NCBI GenBank assembly: GCA_046349035.1
Contig: JAXMDC010000008.1
Coordinates: forward strand, 3,700 to 67,699
DNA from: JAXMDC01 sp046349035
GTDB lineage: Bacteria > Pseudomonadota > Alphaproteobacteria > Rhizobiales > Kaistiaceae
Direction of reading: 5' to 3'
Length of the DNA: 64,000 nucleotides
Under the pieces are notes generated by a model. It saw only the letters and a program-made list of their open reading frames with translations, had not been told where the DNA came from and did not search any database. A program made the translations under genes and the position numbers. Below are positions 30,384 to 39,175 of this stretch, piece after piece; the first letter of the stretch is position 1, and every line of letters begins with the position of its first letter.

Positions 30384-31631
30384 GTGGCGGACGCAGCGAC
30401 GATCCTGCATGCCGATCTCGACGCGTTCTATGCCTCGGTCGAGCAATTGCTCGATCCTTCGCTCCGCGGCAAGCCGATCGCCGTCGGCGGCGGCGTCGTG
30501 CTGGCGGCGTCCTATGAGGCGAAGGCGTTCGGAGTCTATGGCGGGATGCCAGGCCGGCGGGCGCGCGAGCTGTGCCCGCAGCTGATCTTCGTCGATGGGC
30601 ATTTCAAGGAGTACCAGCGGCTCGGCGATGCGGCGATCCGCGTCCTCGGCGACTTCACACCGGCGATCGAGCGCATCTCGATCGATGAGGCGTTCGCCGA
30701 TGTCGCCGGGTGCGAGCACCTGTTCGGCCCGCCGGTCGACATCGCGCGCGAGATACGACGGCGAGTGCGGGAAGAACTCGGCCTGCCGATCTCGGTCGGC
30801 GTGGCGCGCACCAAGCACCTGGCCAAGATCGCCTCGCAGGCCGCCAAGCCCGACGGACTTGTCGCGGTCGACCCGGCAAGGGAGCTTGAGTTCCTGCACC
30901 GACTGCCGGTGGAGATGATGTGGGGGGTCGGCCCGGCGACCAAGAAGCGCCTGAACGACAACGGGGTCGTAACCATCGGCCAACTGGCGGAGACGCCCGG
31001 CCGGTCGCTCGAGCACCTGCTCGGGCCGGCCGCCGGCGAGAAGCTGCAGGCTTTGGCGTGGAATCGCGACGCGCGACGCATTCAGACCGATCGACGAGCG
31101 CGATCGGCCGGGGCGCAGTCGGCGCTCGGCAAGCAGCGGATCGGCACCGAGCTGATCCGCAAGACACTCCGCCATCTCGCCGACCGCATCGCTTCGCGCC
31201 TCCGCGATCGGTCACTCACCGGGCGAACGGTGACCGTCCGCGTCCGCTTCGCCGATCTCCGCTCGGTGACACACGCAGCCACGCTCGGGGCACCGATCTC
31301 GGCAACCGCTATCCTCGCCGAGGTCGCCGAGGACCTAGTCCGCGCGGTGCTCCGCGCGCACTCGGACGAGCGCTTTCTTTCGCTGTTGGCGATTTCGGTG
31401 TCGCACCTTGAGCAGGATGCGGCGATGCAGTGGGAGCTGCCGCTCGGCACTCCCGACGACAAGCGACGCCCGGGAACGCGGAGAGGTGCGGCCCGCTTTG
31501 CTGCCGACCGTGCTGTCGACGCAATCCGCGATCGCTTCGGCTGGGAGGCCGTCGGGTATGGCGCAAACGCCATCGACCGGCGCGGCTCGGTGCCCGATGC
31601 CTTCCGGGAGCTGGCGGAGAAGGAGCTTTGA
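30384..31631 (+). CDS. dinB: DNA polymerase IV (Y-family, DinB)
   Basis: DinB is a translesion polymerase induced by the SOS response. The 415-residue protein has DLDAFYASVEQ with the first catalytic Asp, the SIDEAFAD motif with the other acidic residues, the helix-hairpin-helix part (MWGVGPATKKRLNDNGV), and a little-finger domain. QWELPLG near residue 360 resembles a sliding-clamp-binding motif. The GTG start at 30384 has GGAG upstream. The LexA box shows SOS control. The mobile element ends only 36 bases before that box. Confidence 0.95.
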   Translation: MADAATILHADLDAFYASVEQLLDPSLRGKPIAVGGGVVLAASYEAKAFGVYGGMPGRRARELCPQLIFVDGHFKEYQRLGDAAIRVLGDFTPAIERISIDEAFADVAGCEHLFGPPVDIAREIRRRVREELGLPISVGVARTKHLAKIASQAAKPDGLVAVDPARELEFLHRLPVEMMWGVGPATKKRLNDNGVVTIGQLAETPGRSLEHLLGPAAGEKLQALAWNRDARRIQTDRRARSAGAQSALGKQRIGTELIRKTLRHLADRIASRLRDRSLTGRTVTVRVRFADLRSVTHAATLGAPISATAILAEVAEDLVRAVLRAHSDERFLSLLAISVSHLEQDAAMQWELPLGTPDDKRRPGTRRGAARFAADRAVDAIRDRFGWEAVGYGANAIDRRGSVPDAFRELAEKEL

Positions 31632-31662
31632 GGGCTCCTCGAGCGTGGCGAAGGCGTCGGTA

Positions 31663-31926
31663 TCAGTGAAGCGCGAACTCCGCACGCACCGCGCGGACGT
31701 CATTAGCGCCAATGAGGAGGCGATGGGCGACCGAGACGGAATGGACGGGGCCGTCAATTTCGCGACGCCAGAAATCGAGAAAGCGCTGGAGGCCTGGGAA
31801 CGCGGGTGCCAAGTCGTAATGCTGCCATACGAAGGATTGGAGGAGCCCGGGATGATCGGGGAGACGGTAGAGAATATTGGCGGTGGTTAGACCAAACCCT
31901 ACGATCGAAATATGCGGCCCGGCCAC
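31663..31926 (-). CDS. usg: Usg family protein
   Basis: This 87-residue protein matches Usg, known from the trp operon region of alphaproteobacteria, with GLTTANILYRLPDHPGLLQSF, WQHYDLAPAFP and HSVSVAHRLLIG. Function is unknown. The frame is open further upstream, but GTG 31926 has AGGAG eight bases before it and gives the usual length. It is separated from trp genes here, lying tail to tail with dinB. Its role in tryptophan metabolism therefore cannot be inferred from position. Confidence 0.82.
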   Translation of the reverse strand: MAGPHISIVGFGLTTANILYRLPDHPGLLQSFVWQHYDLAPAFPGLQRFLDFWRREIDGPVHSVSVAHRLLIGANDVRAVRAEFALH

Positions 31927-32128
31927 GTTGGCGCTCCTCGCGTCGCTGCGCTCAAGAAGGTTTTCGCAGTCAACGGAAAAACGCAACACTCCGATCCGCT
32001 GCACCACGCGGAAATGCTAACATTAGCAGCGACTTAGCCTGGCTGCTAACTGCTTGGCGATCCAAGCACTGTCCAATCGGCGTGGGGCGGAGACGTTGCG
32101 GGGGCCGCCGCGCGAAAGGGGACGTTCG

Positions 32129-33016
32129 ATGACGATTGCGAATGAACGCGTGGGCTTCATCGGGCTTGGAGCAATGGGCGGTGCGATGGCGCGGCATCTG
32201 ATGCGCGCCGGGGTTCGGCTCTCGGTCTACGCTCGGCGGCCGGAAACGGTCCGACCGTTCGTCGAGGCGGGCGCTGCGCCCGCCGACTCACCGGCAGAGG
32301 CGGCGCGCGAGGCGGCGATCGTCTTCACCAACGTCACCGCGACCAGCGACGTCGAAGAGGTTCTCTTCGGCGCGCGTGGGGTGCTCTCGGGGGCCGCCCC
32401 CGGGTCGATCGTCTGCGACATGAGCACGATCTCCGCAGTCGCAACCCGCGAGATCGCCGCGAGACTGGCCGAGGATGGCGTCGAGTTTCTCGATTGCCCG
32501 GTTTCGGGCGGCGCCCAGGGCGCGGAGGCAGCCACGCTGACGATCATGGTCGGCGGCAAAGCGGAAGTGCTGGCGCGCGCCCGACCTTTTCTCGATCGCC
32601 TCGGCAGCCAGATCTTCCACATGGGCGACGTCGGTGCGGGGCAGGTGACGAAAGCCTGCAACCAGATCGCCCAGGTGATCACGATTCAGGGGGTCGCCGA
32701 GGCGATGCATTTCGCGCAGGCAAACGGCGTCGACGGCGGCCGGGTGGTTGAGGCGCTGATGTCGGGCTTTGCCGGCAGCAAGATGCTCGGCCTCATGGGG
32801 CCGAAGATGGCGACGCGGGATTTCTCAGCAGGCATCGAGGCGCGGCTGCATCACAAGGACTTGGCAATGATCTCCGCCCTGGCAGACGAGATGGGACTGT
32901 CGCTGCCGGCGACCAAGCTGACTTCGCGCCAGCTCCGCAGTCTCATGGACCACGGGTGGGGGAACATGGACACGTCAGGCTTGTTGCGTGTCCTGGAGGA
33001 GTCCGAGAAGCAGTAG
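32129..33016 (+). CDS. NAD(P)-dependent beta-hydroxyacid dehydrogenase (3-hydroxyisobutyrate/tartronate semialdehyde type)
   Basis: This 295-residue enzyme has the Rossmann motif GFIGLGAMGGAMA (about residues 9-21), the substrate motif CPVSGGAQGAE (about 122-132), and the catalytic Lys in GQVTKACNQ (about 170-178). It ends with the helical domain expected for 3-hydroxyisobutyrate, tartronate-semialdehyde or 2-hydroxymethylglutarate dehydrogenases. The exact substrate is not readable. The ATG at 32129 is used with GGGG upstream. It stands alone, tail to tail with the chemoreceptor gene. Confidence 0.9.
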   Translation: MTIANERVGFIGLGAMGGAMARHLMRAGVRLSVYARRPETVRPFVEAGAAPADSPAEAAREAAIVFTNVTATSDVEEVLFGARGVLSGAAPGSIVCDMSTISAVATREIAARLAEDGVEFLDCPVSGGAQGAEAATLTIMVGGKAEVLARARPFLDRLGSQIFHMGDVGAGQVTKACNQIAQVITIQGVAEAMHFAQANGVDGGRVVEALMSGFAGSKMLGLMGPKMATRDFSAGIEARLHHKDLAMISALADEMGLSLPATKLTSRQLRSLMDHGWGNMDTSGLLRVLEESEKQ

Positions 33017-33023
33017 GACCGAT

Positions 33024-34946
33024 CTAGAATTCCTGCCAATCCGGTTCCACGGCGGCGGCGAGGGCTGCCTGCATGCGGCCGACCGGACCGCCGCGGGCGG
33101 CCTTGGAGGCGGGCTTTGGCGACTTCTTAGGCGAGGCGGCGACGGCAGGCGGGGCGCGCCCATGATCGGCGGCAGCGAGCCTAAACGTCCCCACCTTGGT
33201 GTCCATGCCATCGGTCTGGGCCTGGAGGGCCTTGGCGGCGGCTGCGTTCTGCTCGACCAGCGCGGCGTTCTGCTGCGTGGCTTCGTCCATCTGCGACAGC
33301 GCTTTGTTGACCTCCTCGACATTGGCGGCCTGCTCGCGGCTTGCGGCAGCGATCTCCGAGACAATGCCGGTCACGCGGCCAATCGAGGAAAGAATCTCGG
33401 AGAGGGAGTCGCCAACGCGGTTCACCAGAGCGACGCCTTGGGCGACCTCGCCGGTCGAGTTGGTGATGAGGTCCTTGATATCCTTGGCGGCTTGCGATGA
33501 ACGCTGGGCGAGGCTGCGGACCTCCGAAGCGACCACGGCAAAGCCGCGGCCGGCGTCGCCGGCCCTGGCTGCTTCGACCGCGGCGTTAAGGGCGAGAAGG
33601 TTGGTCTGGCGGGCGATCTCATCGATGACGCCGATGATGTCGGCGATCTTTCCGGACGACGTTTCGATGCGGGCCATGGCATCGACCGCTTGCGCGACCA
33701 CTTCGCCGCCGCGATCGGCGACGGTCCGCGTGCCGATGGCAAAGTGATTGGCCTGGTCGGCGCTCTCGGCGTTCTTGCGAACGTTCTGAGCGATGATCCC
33801 CATCGAAGCGGTGGTCTTTTCCAGACTGGCCGACTGTTCCTCGGTCCGCTGCGAGAGGTCCGTCGTGCCGGCGGAGATCTCGCCGGTGGCGCCAGCCACT
33901 TCGCGGGCGGCTGCGGCGATGGCGCGAATTGTCTCGTGGAGACCCTCCATGGCGAGATTGAAGTCGTCGCGCAGCTGGCGGTATGCCGCGGGGAAGGTGT
34001 CGCTCAGGCGGAAGGTCAAGTCGCCTTCGGAAAGGCTTCGCAGGCCGGCCGCCAGGGCATCGACCACGCCGGCCTGCTCACTGGCGGCTTGGCGCTGACC
34101 CTCTTCGTTCTTGCGGCGATCGGCTTCGGCGGCCGCGCGTTGCTCGGCAGTCGCTCCTTCCAGGCGCCGTTTCTCGAGCCCGGTATCGCGGAAGACAACA
34201 AGGGCCTTGGCCATCTCGCCGATCTCGTCGGCCCGATCGGTCGAGGGCACGCTGACATCGAGCTTTCCCGCCGAGATTGCGGTGGTGACCGAAGTCAGTT
34301 CGGAAAGCGGGTCGACCAAGCGGCGGTTGAGAAAGCGCACCCCGAATAGGAGCAGGCCGAGCAGGGCGGCGATCGTTGCCACCATCGACCACAAGGTGAG
34401 GTGGGTTGCTGAGGCAGCGCTCTGCTCGATCCCGGCGTTAGCCTTGCCGGCGTCGGCGACGATTTCATCGATGACAGCCCGGTGCTCCTGGTAAGCGGCG
34501 GTGACCGCGTCGTAGCCGCGCCGGGCAGCAGCCTGGTCGCCGCGCGCCAGCGCCGGCAACATCACGTCGTCCAGCGCTGCCCAAAAGCGCACAACGGCAG
34601 CGTGGGAAGTTCGCGTCAGCTTCTCCTGAAGAACCGGGTCGAGCGTCGATTCCTGCCAGTATTTGCGGCGGTCGTCATAGTCGGTGCGCAACTGCTTTAG
34701 TCTGGCCTCGCTCTCCGGCAGCGGCTTGGCGCGATCCACCGCCAATGTCGCCTCCAAGTAGGCTTCAATGACGTATTCGGGGGGCGGCAGGATGTCGGCC
34801 ACGAGGTCCTTGCCGAGCACGATGTCGTTGTACATCGCGCCGCCAACCCGTGTGGCATTGACCGAGAAGGCGGTAACCGCCGCAGCCAGCGCGATGCCCG
34901 CGCCGAGAACAGCCGAAAAGGCGTAGAGAGTAGCCCGTATCCGCAT
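33024..34946 (-). CDS. Methyl-accepting chemotaxis protein with C-terminal CheR tether
   Basis: The 640-residue receptor has two membrane segments (about residues 7-28 and 184-207) flanking a helical periplasmic sensor with LPPPEYVIEAYLEA, a motif recurrent in alphaproteobacterial receptors. Next come HAMP units (about 210-265 and 305-355) and the signalling hairpin with DEIARQTNLLALNAAVEAARAGDAGRGFAVVA. The last residues PDWQEF fit the xWxxF pentapeptide that docks CheR/CheB. A Pro/Ala/Lys linker precedes this. It is probably an orphan receptor, since no che genes are in the window. Confidence 0.93.
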   Translation of the reverse strand: MRIRATLYAFSAVLGAGIALAAAVTAFSVNATRVGGAMYNDIVLGKDLVADILPPPEYVIEAYLEATLAVDRAKPLPESEARLKQLRTDYDDRRKYWQESTLDPVLQEKLTRTSHAAVVRFWAALDDVMLPALARGDQAAARRGYDAVTAAYQEHRAVIDEIVADAGKANAGIEQSAASATHLTLWSMVATIAALLGLLLFGVRFLNRRLVDPLSELTSVTTAISAGKLDVSVPSTDRADEIGEMAKALVVFRDTGLEKRRLEGATAEQRAAAEADRRKNEEGQRQAASEQAGVVDALAAGLRSLSEGDLTFRLSDTFPAAYRQLRDDFNLAMEGLHETIRAIAAAAREVAGATGEISAGTTDLSQRTEEQSASLEKTTASMGIIAQNVRKNAESADQANHFAIGTRTVADRGGEVVAQAVDAMARIETSSGKIADIIGVIDEIARQTNLLALNAAVEAARAGDAGRGFAVVASEVRSLAQRSSQAAKDIKDLITNSTGEVAQGVALVNRVGDSLSEILSSIGRVTGIVSEIAAASREQAANVEEVNKALSQMDEATQQNAALVEQNAAAAKALQAQTDGMDTKVGTFRLAAADHGRAPPAVAASPKKSPKPASKAARGGPVGRMQAALAAAVEPDWQEF

Positions 34947-35107
34947 ATCATCCCCCCGACAACGCTGGCCTGGCGGATGAGTCGAATGGCCCGGCGTCTC
35001 GGCGATGATGAATCACTGATGACTTAGCTGAGGTTAACGTCGCGGGCCGCCGGCCCGCAGTCGCGCGAAGAGCCGCCCAGCGTGCGGAATGAGGCCAGCC
35101 GGGGGGC

Positions 35108-35145
35108 GCAGATAATCCTCGGAGATGCAGATAGTCCTCGGAGAT
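35108..35145. repeat. Tandem 19-bp duplication upstream of the chemoreceptor gene
   Basis: GCAGATAATCCTCGGAGAT (35108-35126) is followed directly by a copy with one difference, G for A at the eighth base (35127-35145). It lies between the FecR-domain gene and the chemoreceptor start. It could be a pair of operator sites or simple slippage. Confidence 0.7.
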
Positions 35146-35191
35146 TAGATGCCGGCTGGCCTCGCAAGGCAGACCTGTTCCGCGCGCACGC

Positions 35192-36127
35192 TCAGCCTTT
35201 GCCGTGGCCGTTCCCGCCGCCGTGGTCTCCGGAGTTGCCGTGCCCTGGATTGTCGTCGCTCCTGCCGCGGCCCGGTTCGCCCATGTCGTTTCCTCCGGGA
35301 TTCGGGCCGGCGTTGCCATTCGGCCCGCCATTGCCGGGATTGCCTACCGGCGGCGGGCCGGGTGGTGAGGGGGGCGCGATGGGACCGGGCCGCTGCCCGG
35401 CGGGCCCGCCGAAATCCAAACCGGGTGTCAGCGGGAGGGGAATGGCTGCGGCGCGGATGTCGCCGCAGGACTCGACCGGGAGGCGGAAGTCCTGGCGAAG
35501 CGGCGCCTGCGAGACGACATAGGGGAAGTCCTCCCGCAGCCTGCCGTTACGCTCCGGGAGCGCGGTGACGGGACGGGTCGCCAAGGCTATCCCGGTCACC
35601 GCCATGCTGCAGGCGCCGGACAGAAGTGCGCAGCGGCGGTCAGCACCGCAGATTTCCGCGGCACCGGCAAAGAGCGCGAGAGCGCTATCGCCGTTGGCGG
35701 AGACCGCAAGATCGAATGCGGTTCCACGGAGCGCCATCACGGCGGTCGGCGTACGAATAGAGTAGGCCGGCTTGGGGCTTTGCCCGCTGACAAAGCGGAA
35801 GGCGCCGCGCGTCGCCGTCAGCGCAAAGCTGGACGCAGTGCCGTCCCGTCGGAAGACGAAGTCGTCAACGGTCATTGCCGAATTGGGACCGACGACCAAC
35901 TTGCTCGCGTCGGCGAAGACAATCTGGAGCTGACCGGTTGGGCCGGTCTGCAATCGGTCGCCCATGAAGATTGGAAAGCCGACTTCGGCAGCCTGCTGCC
36001 CGTCGCCGCCAATGACAAGGCCCAAGGCGGTGTAGCCGACGACGCTGCCGGCAGGGGCAGCAACCGCCGCCTCGCAGGACGCCGCCAGCCCCAGAGCCAG
36101 CTTGAATACCCACGAAAGCCTCAGCAT
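35192..36127 (-). CDS. FecR-domain protein with low-complexity Gly/Pro/Asn tail
   Basis: The 311-residue protein has a signal peptide (about residues 1-24). A FecR domain follows (about 45-170: GDRLQTGPTGQLQIVFADASKLVVGPNSAMTVDDF and SIRTPTAVMALRGTAFDL). A middle region with four cysteines comes next. The last 75 residues are rich in Gly, Pro, Asn and Asp and should be disordered. Unlike classical FecR there is no sigma factor or TonB receptor beside it. It may be a periplasmic or surface-linked scaffold rather than an anti-sigma factor. Confidence 0.82.
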   Translation of the reverse strand: MLRLSWVFKLALGLAASCEAAVAAPAGSVVGYTALGLVIGGDGQQAAEVGFPIFMGDRLQTGPTGQLQIVFADASKLVVGPNSAMTVDDFVFRRDGTASSFALTATRGAFRFVSGQSPKPAYSIRTPTAVMALRGTAFDLAVSANGDSALALFAGAAEICGADRRCALLSGACSMAVTGIALATRPVTALPERNGRLREDFPYVVSQAPLRQDFRLPVESCGDIRAAAIPLPLTPGLDFGGPAGQRPGPIAPPSPPGPPPVGNPGNGGPNGNAGPNPGGNDMGEPGRGRSDDNPGHGNSGDHGGGNGHGKG

Positions 36128-36221
36128 CGCAGCACCCCCCCTCGCCGCGCCTTCATCAACGGCGGTGACGCGCGGAGAGTCAAGCAGGATCGGCTCGGGC
36201 GGTTGTCGGTTATCGCCAGCG

Positions 36222-36560
36222 CTACCCGGCCGCGGCTTTTGCCACGTAGCGCGCCAGGGCGTCTTTCTCTTCGTCGCTGAGCGAATCGAAGGCGGGCATC
36301 AGTCCAAGCCCGGTCTCCAAGACGCGACGTACGCGGTCCTCGTCCGGCTTAAGCTCGTCAAGGGATGGACCGATTTCGCCCGCCGCTTCGGCATCGCGAA
36401 GCCTGTGGCAAGCCGCGCAAGGCGGTTTGGCATCGCGGACGAAGAGTGCGCGGCCGCGCTCGATGGCGGCATCGGACGCGGCTCCCGCCGCGCCGATGCC
36501 GAACATGACGCCGCCTATCGCGAGCGGCGACCAAAAGCGAACGTAGCGCCGCCAGCTCAA
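36222..36560 (-). CDS. sorB: c-type cytochrome subunit of a sulfite dehydrogenase (SorB-like)
   Basis: This 112-residue protein has a signal or anchor segment (about residues 1-28), a heme-binding CAACH at 48-52, and a downstream methionine (Met88 in GLMPAF) as the likely second heme ligand. It is a small class I cytochrome c. Its start lies one base after the stop of the sulfite oxidase-type gene, the usual arrangement of the catalytic and cytochrome subunits of SorAB. It would pass electrons from sulfite oxidation to the respiratory chain. Confidence 0.8.
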   Translation of the reverse strand: MSWRRYVRFWSPLAIGGVMFGIGAAGAASDAAIERGRALFVRDAKPPCAACHRLRDAEAAGEIGPSLDELKPDEDRVRRVLETGLGLMPAFDSLSDEEKDALARYVAKAAAG

Positions 36561-36561
36561 G

Positions 36562-37791
36562 TTAAGCGACGGTGATCTTGAAGCCGTGTGCCTTCCAGCC
36601 GCTGTTCAGATAGCCGGAAGCGTTCTCGGCCGACGCCTCTTCCTGGACCTTGCCGGTAGAATCGGTCACGCGGCTGGCAAGGTCGTAGCTGCCGGCGGCC
36701 AGGGTCGCCGACAAGACGAACTGCCGCCAAGCGTACTTGCCGAGGTCCGGCCCGGTCAGCCGCGCCGTCTGCCAAGTCTTGCCGCCGTCCGTCGACACTT
36801 CGACTTTGGCGACGGCCTCCGAGCCGCCCATGGCAACGCCGGCAATCTGGAGCTTGCCGGCCTTGAGCGGCGCGCCCTCCGGTCCCGGCGAGTTGATCCA
36901 CGACTTGGCAGCCATCTTCCATACGGACGGCTGGCTCGGATCGCCGCGCCCGCCGGGCGGCGTCATGCGGTAGCCGGTATTCTGGATCGCCGCCTTCGAC
37001 TGCTCCTTGGTGAAGGCCAGACGCTTCACGTATTTGACGTTGTTGACGCCGCTATAGCCGGGGACGATGAGCCGAAGCGGGCCACCATGCGCCAGCGGCA
37101 GCGGCTCGCCATTCAGCTCCCACGCCAGGATTGCGTCCTGCATCGCGTCAACCGGGACCGAGCGCTCGACCATCACGGTCAGCGGATCGACACCGGCGGC
37201 AAGCGTTTCGCCACCGGTGCTGGTCATGTAGTCCATGCCGGCAGCGACACCGCCGACCGCAGCGACGACCTCGCGAACGGGAACGCCGCTCCAAATGACA
37301 CAGCCCGCCGCGCCGACCTGCCAAGGCGTGCCGGACGGCTTGTTGGCAAAATAGCCCCGGCCGTTGCCCGAGCATTGGAGGACCATGGCGACGGTCTCGA
37401 GGCCGAGCGCCTTCAGCTCGGCGACCGAGAAGCTGCGCGCCGATCCCACGCCCTCGACGGCGAGTTGCCAGAGGTCGCGATTGGCGACGATGGCGGCGTC
37501 GGGCGCGGGCAAATTGTTGCGAATGAACAGCCGATCGGTCGGCGTGATGACGCTGGACCCCAGAGCGGACCGCTTCGTCTCGATGGTGGTCGCCGTATGG
37601 ATGATCATGCTGTCAGCGTTCTTCCAGCTGACATAGGGCGGGAGGGTCGCCGGAGGAGCGGCCGCCGGTGCCGGTGCCGGCGCGGGCGCGGGCGTCTGAG
37701 CAAATAGCCGCGGTGCAAGGCCAACCGCGGCGACCGATCCGGCAGCGGTGGCAAATAGCCGACGGCGGCTGAGTTCTGGACCCTTGTACAT
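36562..37791 (-). CDS. sorA: Sulfite oxidase-family molybdenum enzyme, Tat-exported (SorA-like)
   Basis: SorA oxidises sulfite to sulfate in the periplasm. The 409-residue protein starts with a Tat signal (SRRRLFATAAG at 8-18) and an Ala/Pro-rich linker. It has the sulfite-oxidase fold, with the molybdenum-ligating Cys140 in LQCSGNGRGYF, the motifs AGCVIWSGVPVREV and GGPLRLIVPGY, and a C-terminal dimerisation domain. ATG 37791 has GGGAG upstream. It is followed directly by the cytochrome gene. The enzyme needs cofactor made through MoaA. Confidence 0.88.
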   Translation of the reverse strand: MYKGPELSRRRLFATAAGSVAAVGLAPRLFAQTPAPAPAPAPAAAPPATLPPYVSWKNADSMIIHTATTIETKRSALGSSVITPTDRLFIRNNLPAPDAAIVANRDLWQLAVEGVGSARSFSVAELKALGLETVAMVLQCSGNGRGYFANKPSGTPWQVGAAGCVIWSGVPVREVVAAVGGVAAGMDYMTSTGGETLAAGVDPLTVMVERSVPVDAMQDAILAWELNGEPLPLAHGGPLRLIVPGYSGVNNVKYVKRLAFTKEQSKAAIQNTGYRMTPPGGRGDPSQPSVWKMAAKSWINSPGPEGAPLKAGKLQIAGVAMGGSEAVAKVEVSTDGGKTWQTARLTGPDLGKYAWRQFVLSATLAAGSYDLASRVTDSTGKVQEEASAENASGYLNSGWKAHGFKITVA

Positions 37792-37954
37792 CTTCTTCTC
37801 CCTCGCGAGATGTGCCGGAGGCGAACAGTCCCTCCGGGACACGGTCTTCTCACCTTTCGGCGTATTCGTTCGCGCTTTGTAACGCAAATGCGCCGATGCT
37901 TGGTACCGGCAACGGACCGGGCTTGCAGAAGGGGAAGCAGCGATGCGGACAGTT

Positions 37955-37977
37955 GTGGCCGGGCTGGGCCCGGCCAC
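37955..37977 (-). terminator. GC-rich hairpin downstream of pstS
   Basis: GTGGCCGGGC (37955-37964) pairs perfectly with GCCCGGCCAC (37968-37977) around TGG. In the direction of pstS transcription it is followed by AACTG and lacks a T-run. It is therefore a weak or Rho-assisted terminator candidate. Confidence 0.45.
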
Positions 37978-38029
37978 GTGAACACGGGATGCCAGTGCGA
38001 GCAGTCACCATCCGCACCGGCCCTGGCAG

Positions 38030-39070
38030 CTACGCTGCGGGCAGGAAAACCGGCTTGCCGTCCTTACCCACAACCGAGCTCCATGACTGGCGGATGAGCG
38101 CGATGACGCTCGCCGGAAGCGGCACATAGGCGAGGTCCGCGGCCATCTGGTTGCCGTTGCGGTAAGCCCAGTCGAAGAATTTCAGCGCCTCAGCGGCGGC
38201 AGCAGGGTCGGTCGGCTGCTTGGGGATGAGGATGAAGGTCGCACCGGAGATCGGCCAGGTCTCGCCGCCGGGCTGGTTGGTCAGGATGAGATTGAAGCCG
38301 GGGGCGGCGGCCCAATCGGCCTTGGCGGCCGCGGCGGCGAACGCAGCAGCACTCGGCGCTACCGCTTTGCCTTCCGCATTGATCATGTTCACCGTCGTCA
38401 GCTTGTTCTGCAGCGCATAGGCGTATTCGGTGTAGCCAATCGAGCCTTTGGTCTGCGCAACCGTTGCGGCGACGCCTTCATTGCCTTTGGCGCCTATGCC
38501 GACCGGCCACTCGACCGCGGTGGCGGCGCCGACGTTCTTCTTCCAATCAGGGCTGACCTTGGAAAGGTAATCGGTCCAGATGAACGTCGTGCCGGAACCG
38601 TCGGAGCGCTCGACCACCGCGATGGCCTGGTTCGGCAGCTTGACGTTCGGGTTGAGCTTGGCGATCGCCGCATCGTTCCAGTTCTTGACCTTGCCAAGGT
38701 AGATGGCGGCGAGGGTCGGCCCGTCGAGCACCAGTTGGCCCGAGGCAATGCCTTCGAGATTGACGATCGGCACATCGCCACCGATCACGGTCGGAAACTG
38801 CGCCAGCCGGTTCTTTTCAAGGTCGGCGGCCGAGAGCGGCATGTCGGTCGCGCCGAAGGTTACCGTGCGCGCATTGACCTGCTGAATTCCACCGCCGGAA
38901 CCGATGGATTGGTAGTTAAGGCGGTTGCCCGTCTCTTTCTGATAGGCATCGGCCCATTTGGAGTACACCGGGTAAGGAAATGTGGCGCCGGCGCCGGAGA
39001 TGTCCGCGGCCTGAGCGCTCGCGGCAACCGCCATGAGGCCGGTTGCCACCAGGGTACCGATCAGTTTCAT
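38030..39070 (-). CDS. pstS: Phosphate ABC transporter substrate-binding protein PstS
   Basis: PstS captures periplasmic phosphate for the PstCAB importer. The 346-residue precursor has a signal peptide (about residues 1-21). It carries the family signature GAGATFPYPVYSKWADAY, the phosphate-binding SIGSGGGIQQV, FGATDMPLS, and VERSDGSGTTFIWTDYLSK with the Arg-Ser-Asp-Gly-Ser-Gly-Thr loop. All binding residues are present. No pstC, pstA, pstB or phoU is in the neighbourhood, so this copy is an orphan. It is preceded by a Pho-box-like site. Confidence 0.93.
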   Translation of the reverse strand: MKLIGTLVATGLMAVAASAQAADISGAGATFPYPVYSKWADAYQKETGNRLNYQSIGSGGGIQQVNARTVTFGATDMPLSAADLEKNRLAQFPTVIGGDVPIVNLEGIASGQLVLDGPTLAAIYLGKVKNWNDAAIAKLNPNVKLPNQAIAVVERSDGSGTTFIWTDYLSKVSPDWKKNVGAATAVEWPVGIGAKGNEGVAATVAQTKGSIGYTEYAYALQNKLTTVNMINAEGKAVAPSAAAFAAAAAKADWAAAPGFNLILTNQPGGETWPISGATFILIPKQPTDPAAAAEALKFFDWAYRNGNQMAADLAYVPLPASVIALIRQSWSSVVGKDGKPVFLPAA

Positions 39071-39175
39071 CGTCTCGCATCCTCTTTAGGTGGATCGGTC
39101 AATACTCTCGGGGACGGCTCTTTCCCCTGCCCTCGCCCAGATAACGCCGCTGGTTGAAGATCGCACAACGGTTCG

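Noticed and set aside
31408..31662. Plus-strand frame extending past the end of dinB
   Set aside because: It overlaps dinB in another frame and then runs antisense to the Usg gene. Its translation has no motif.
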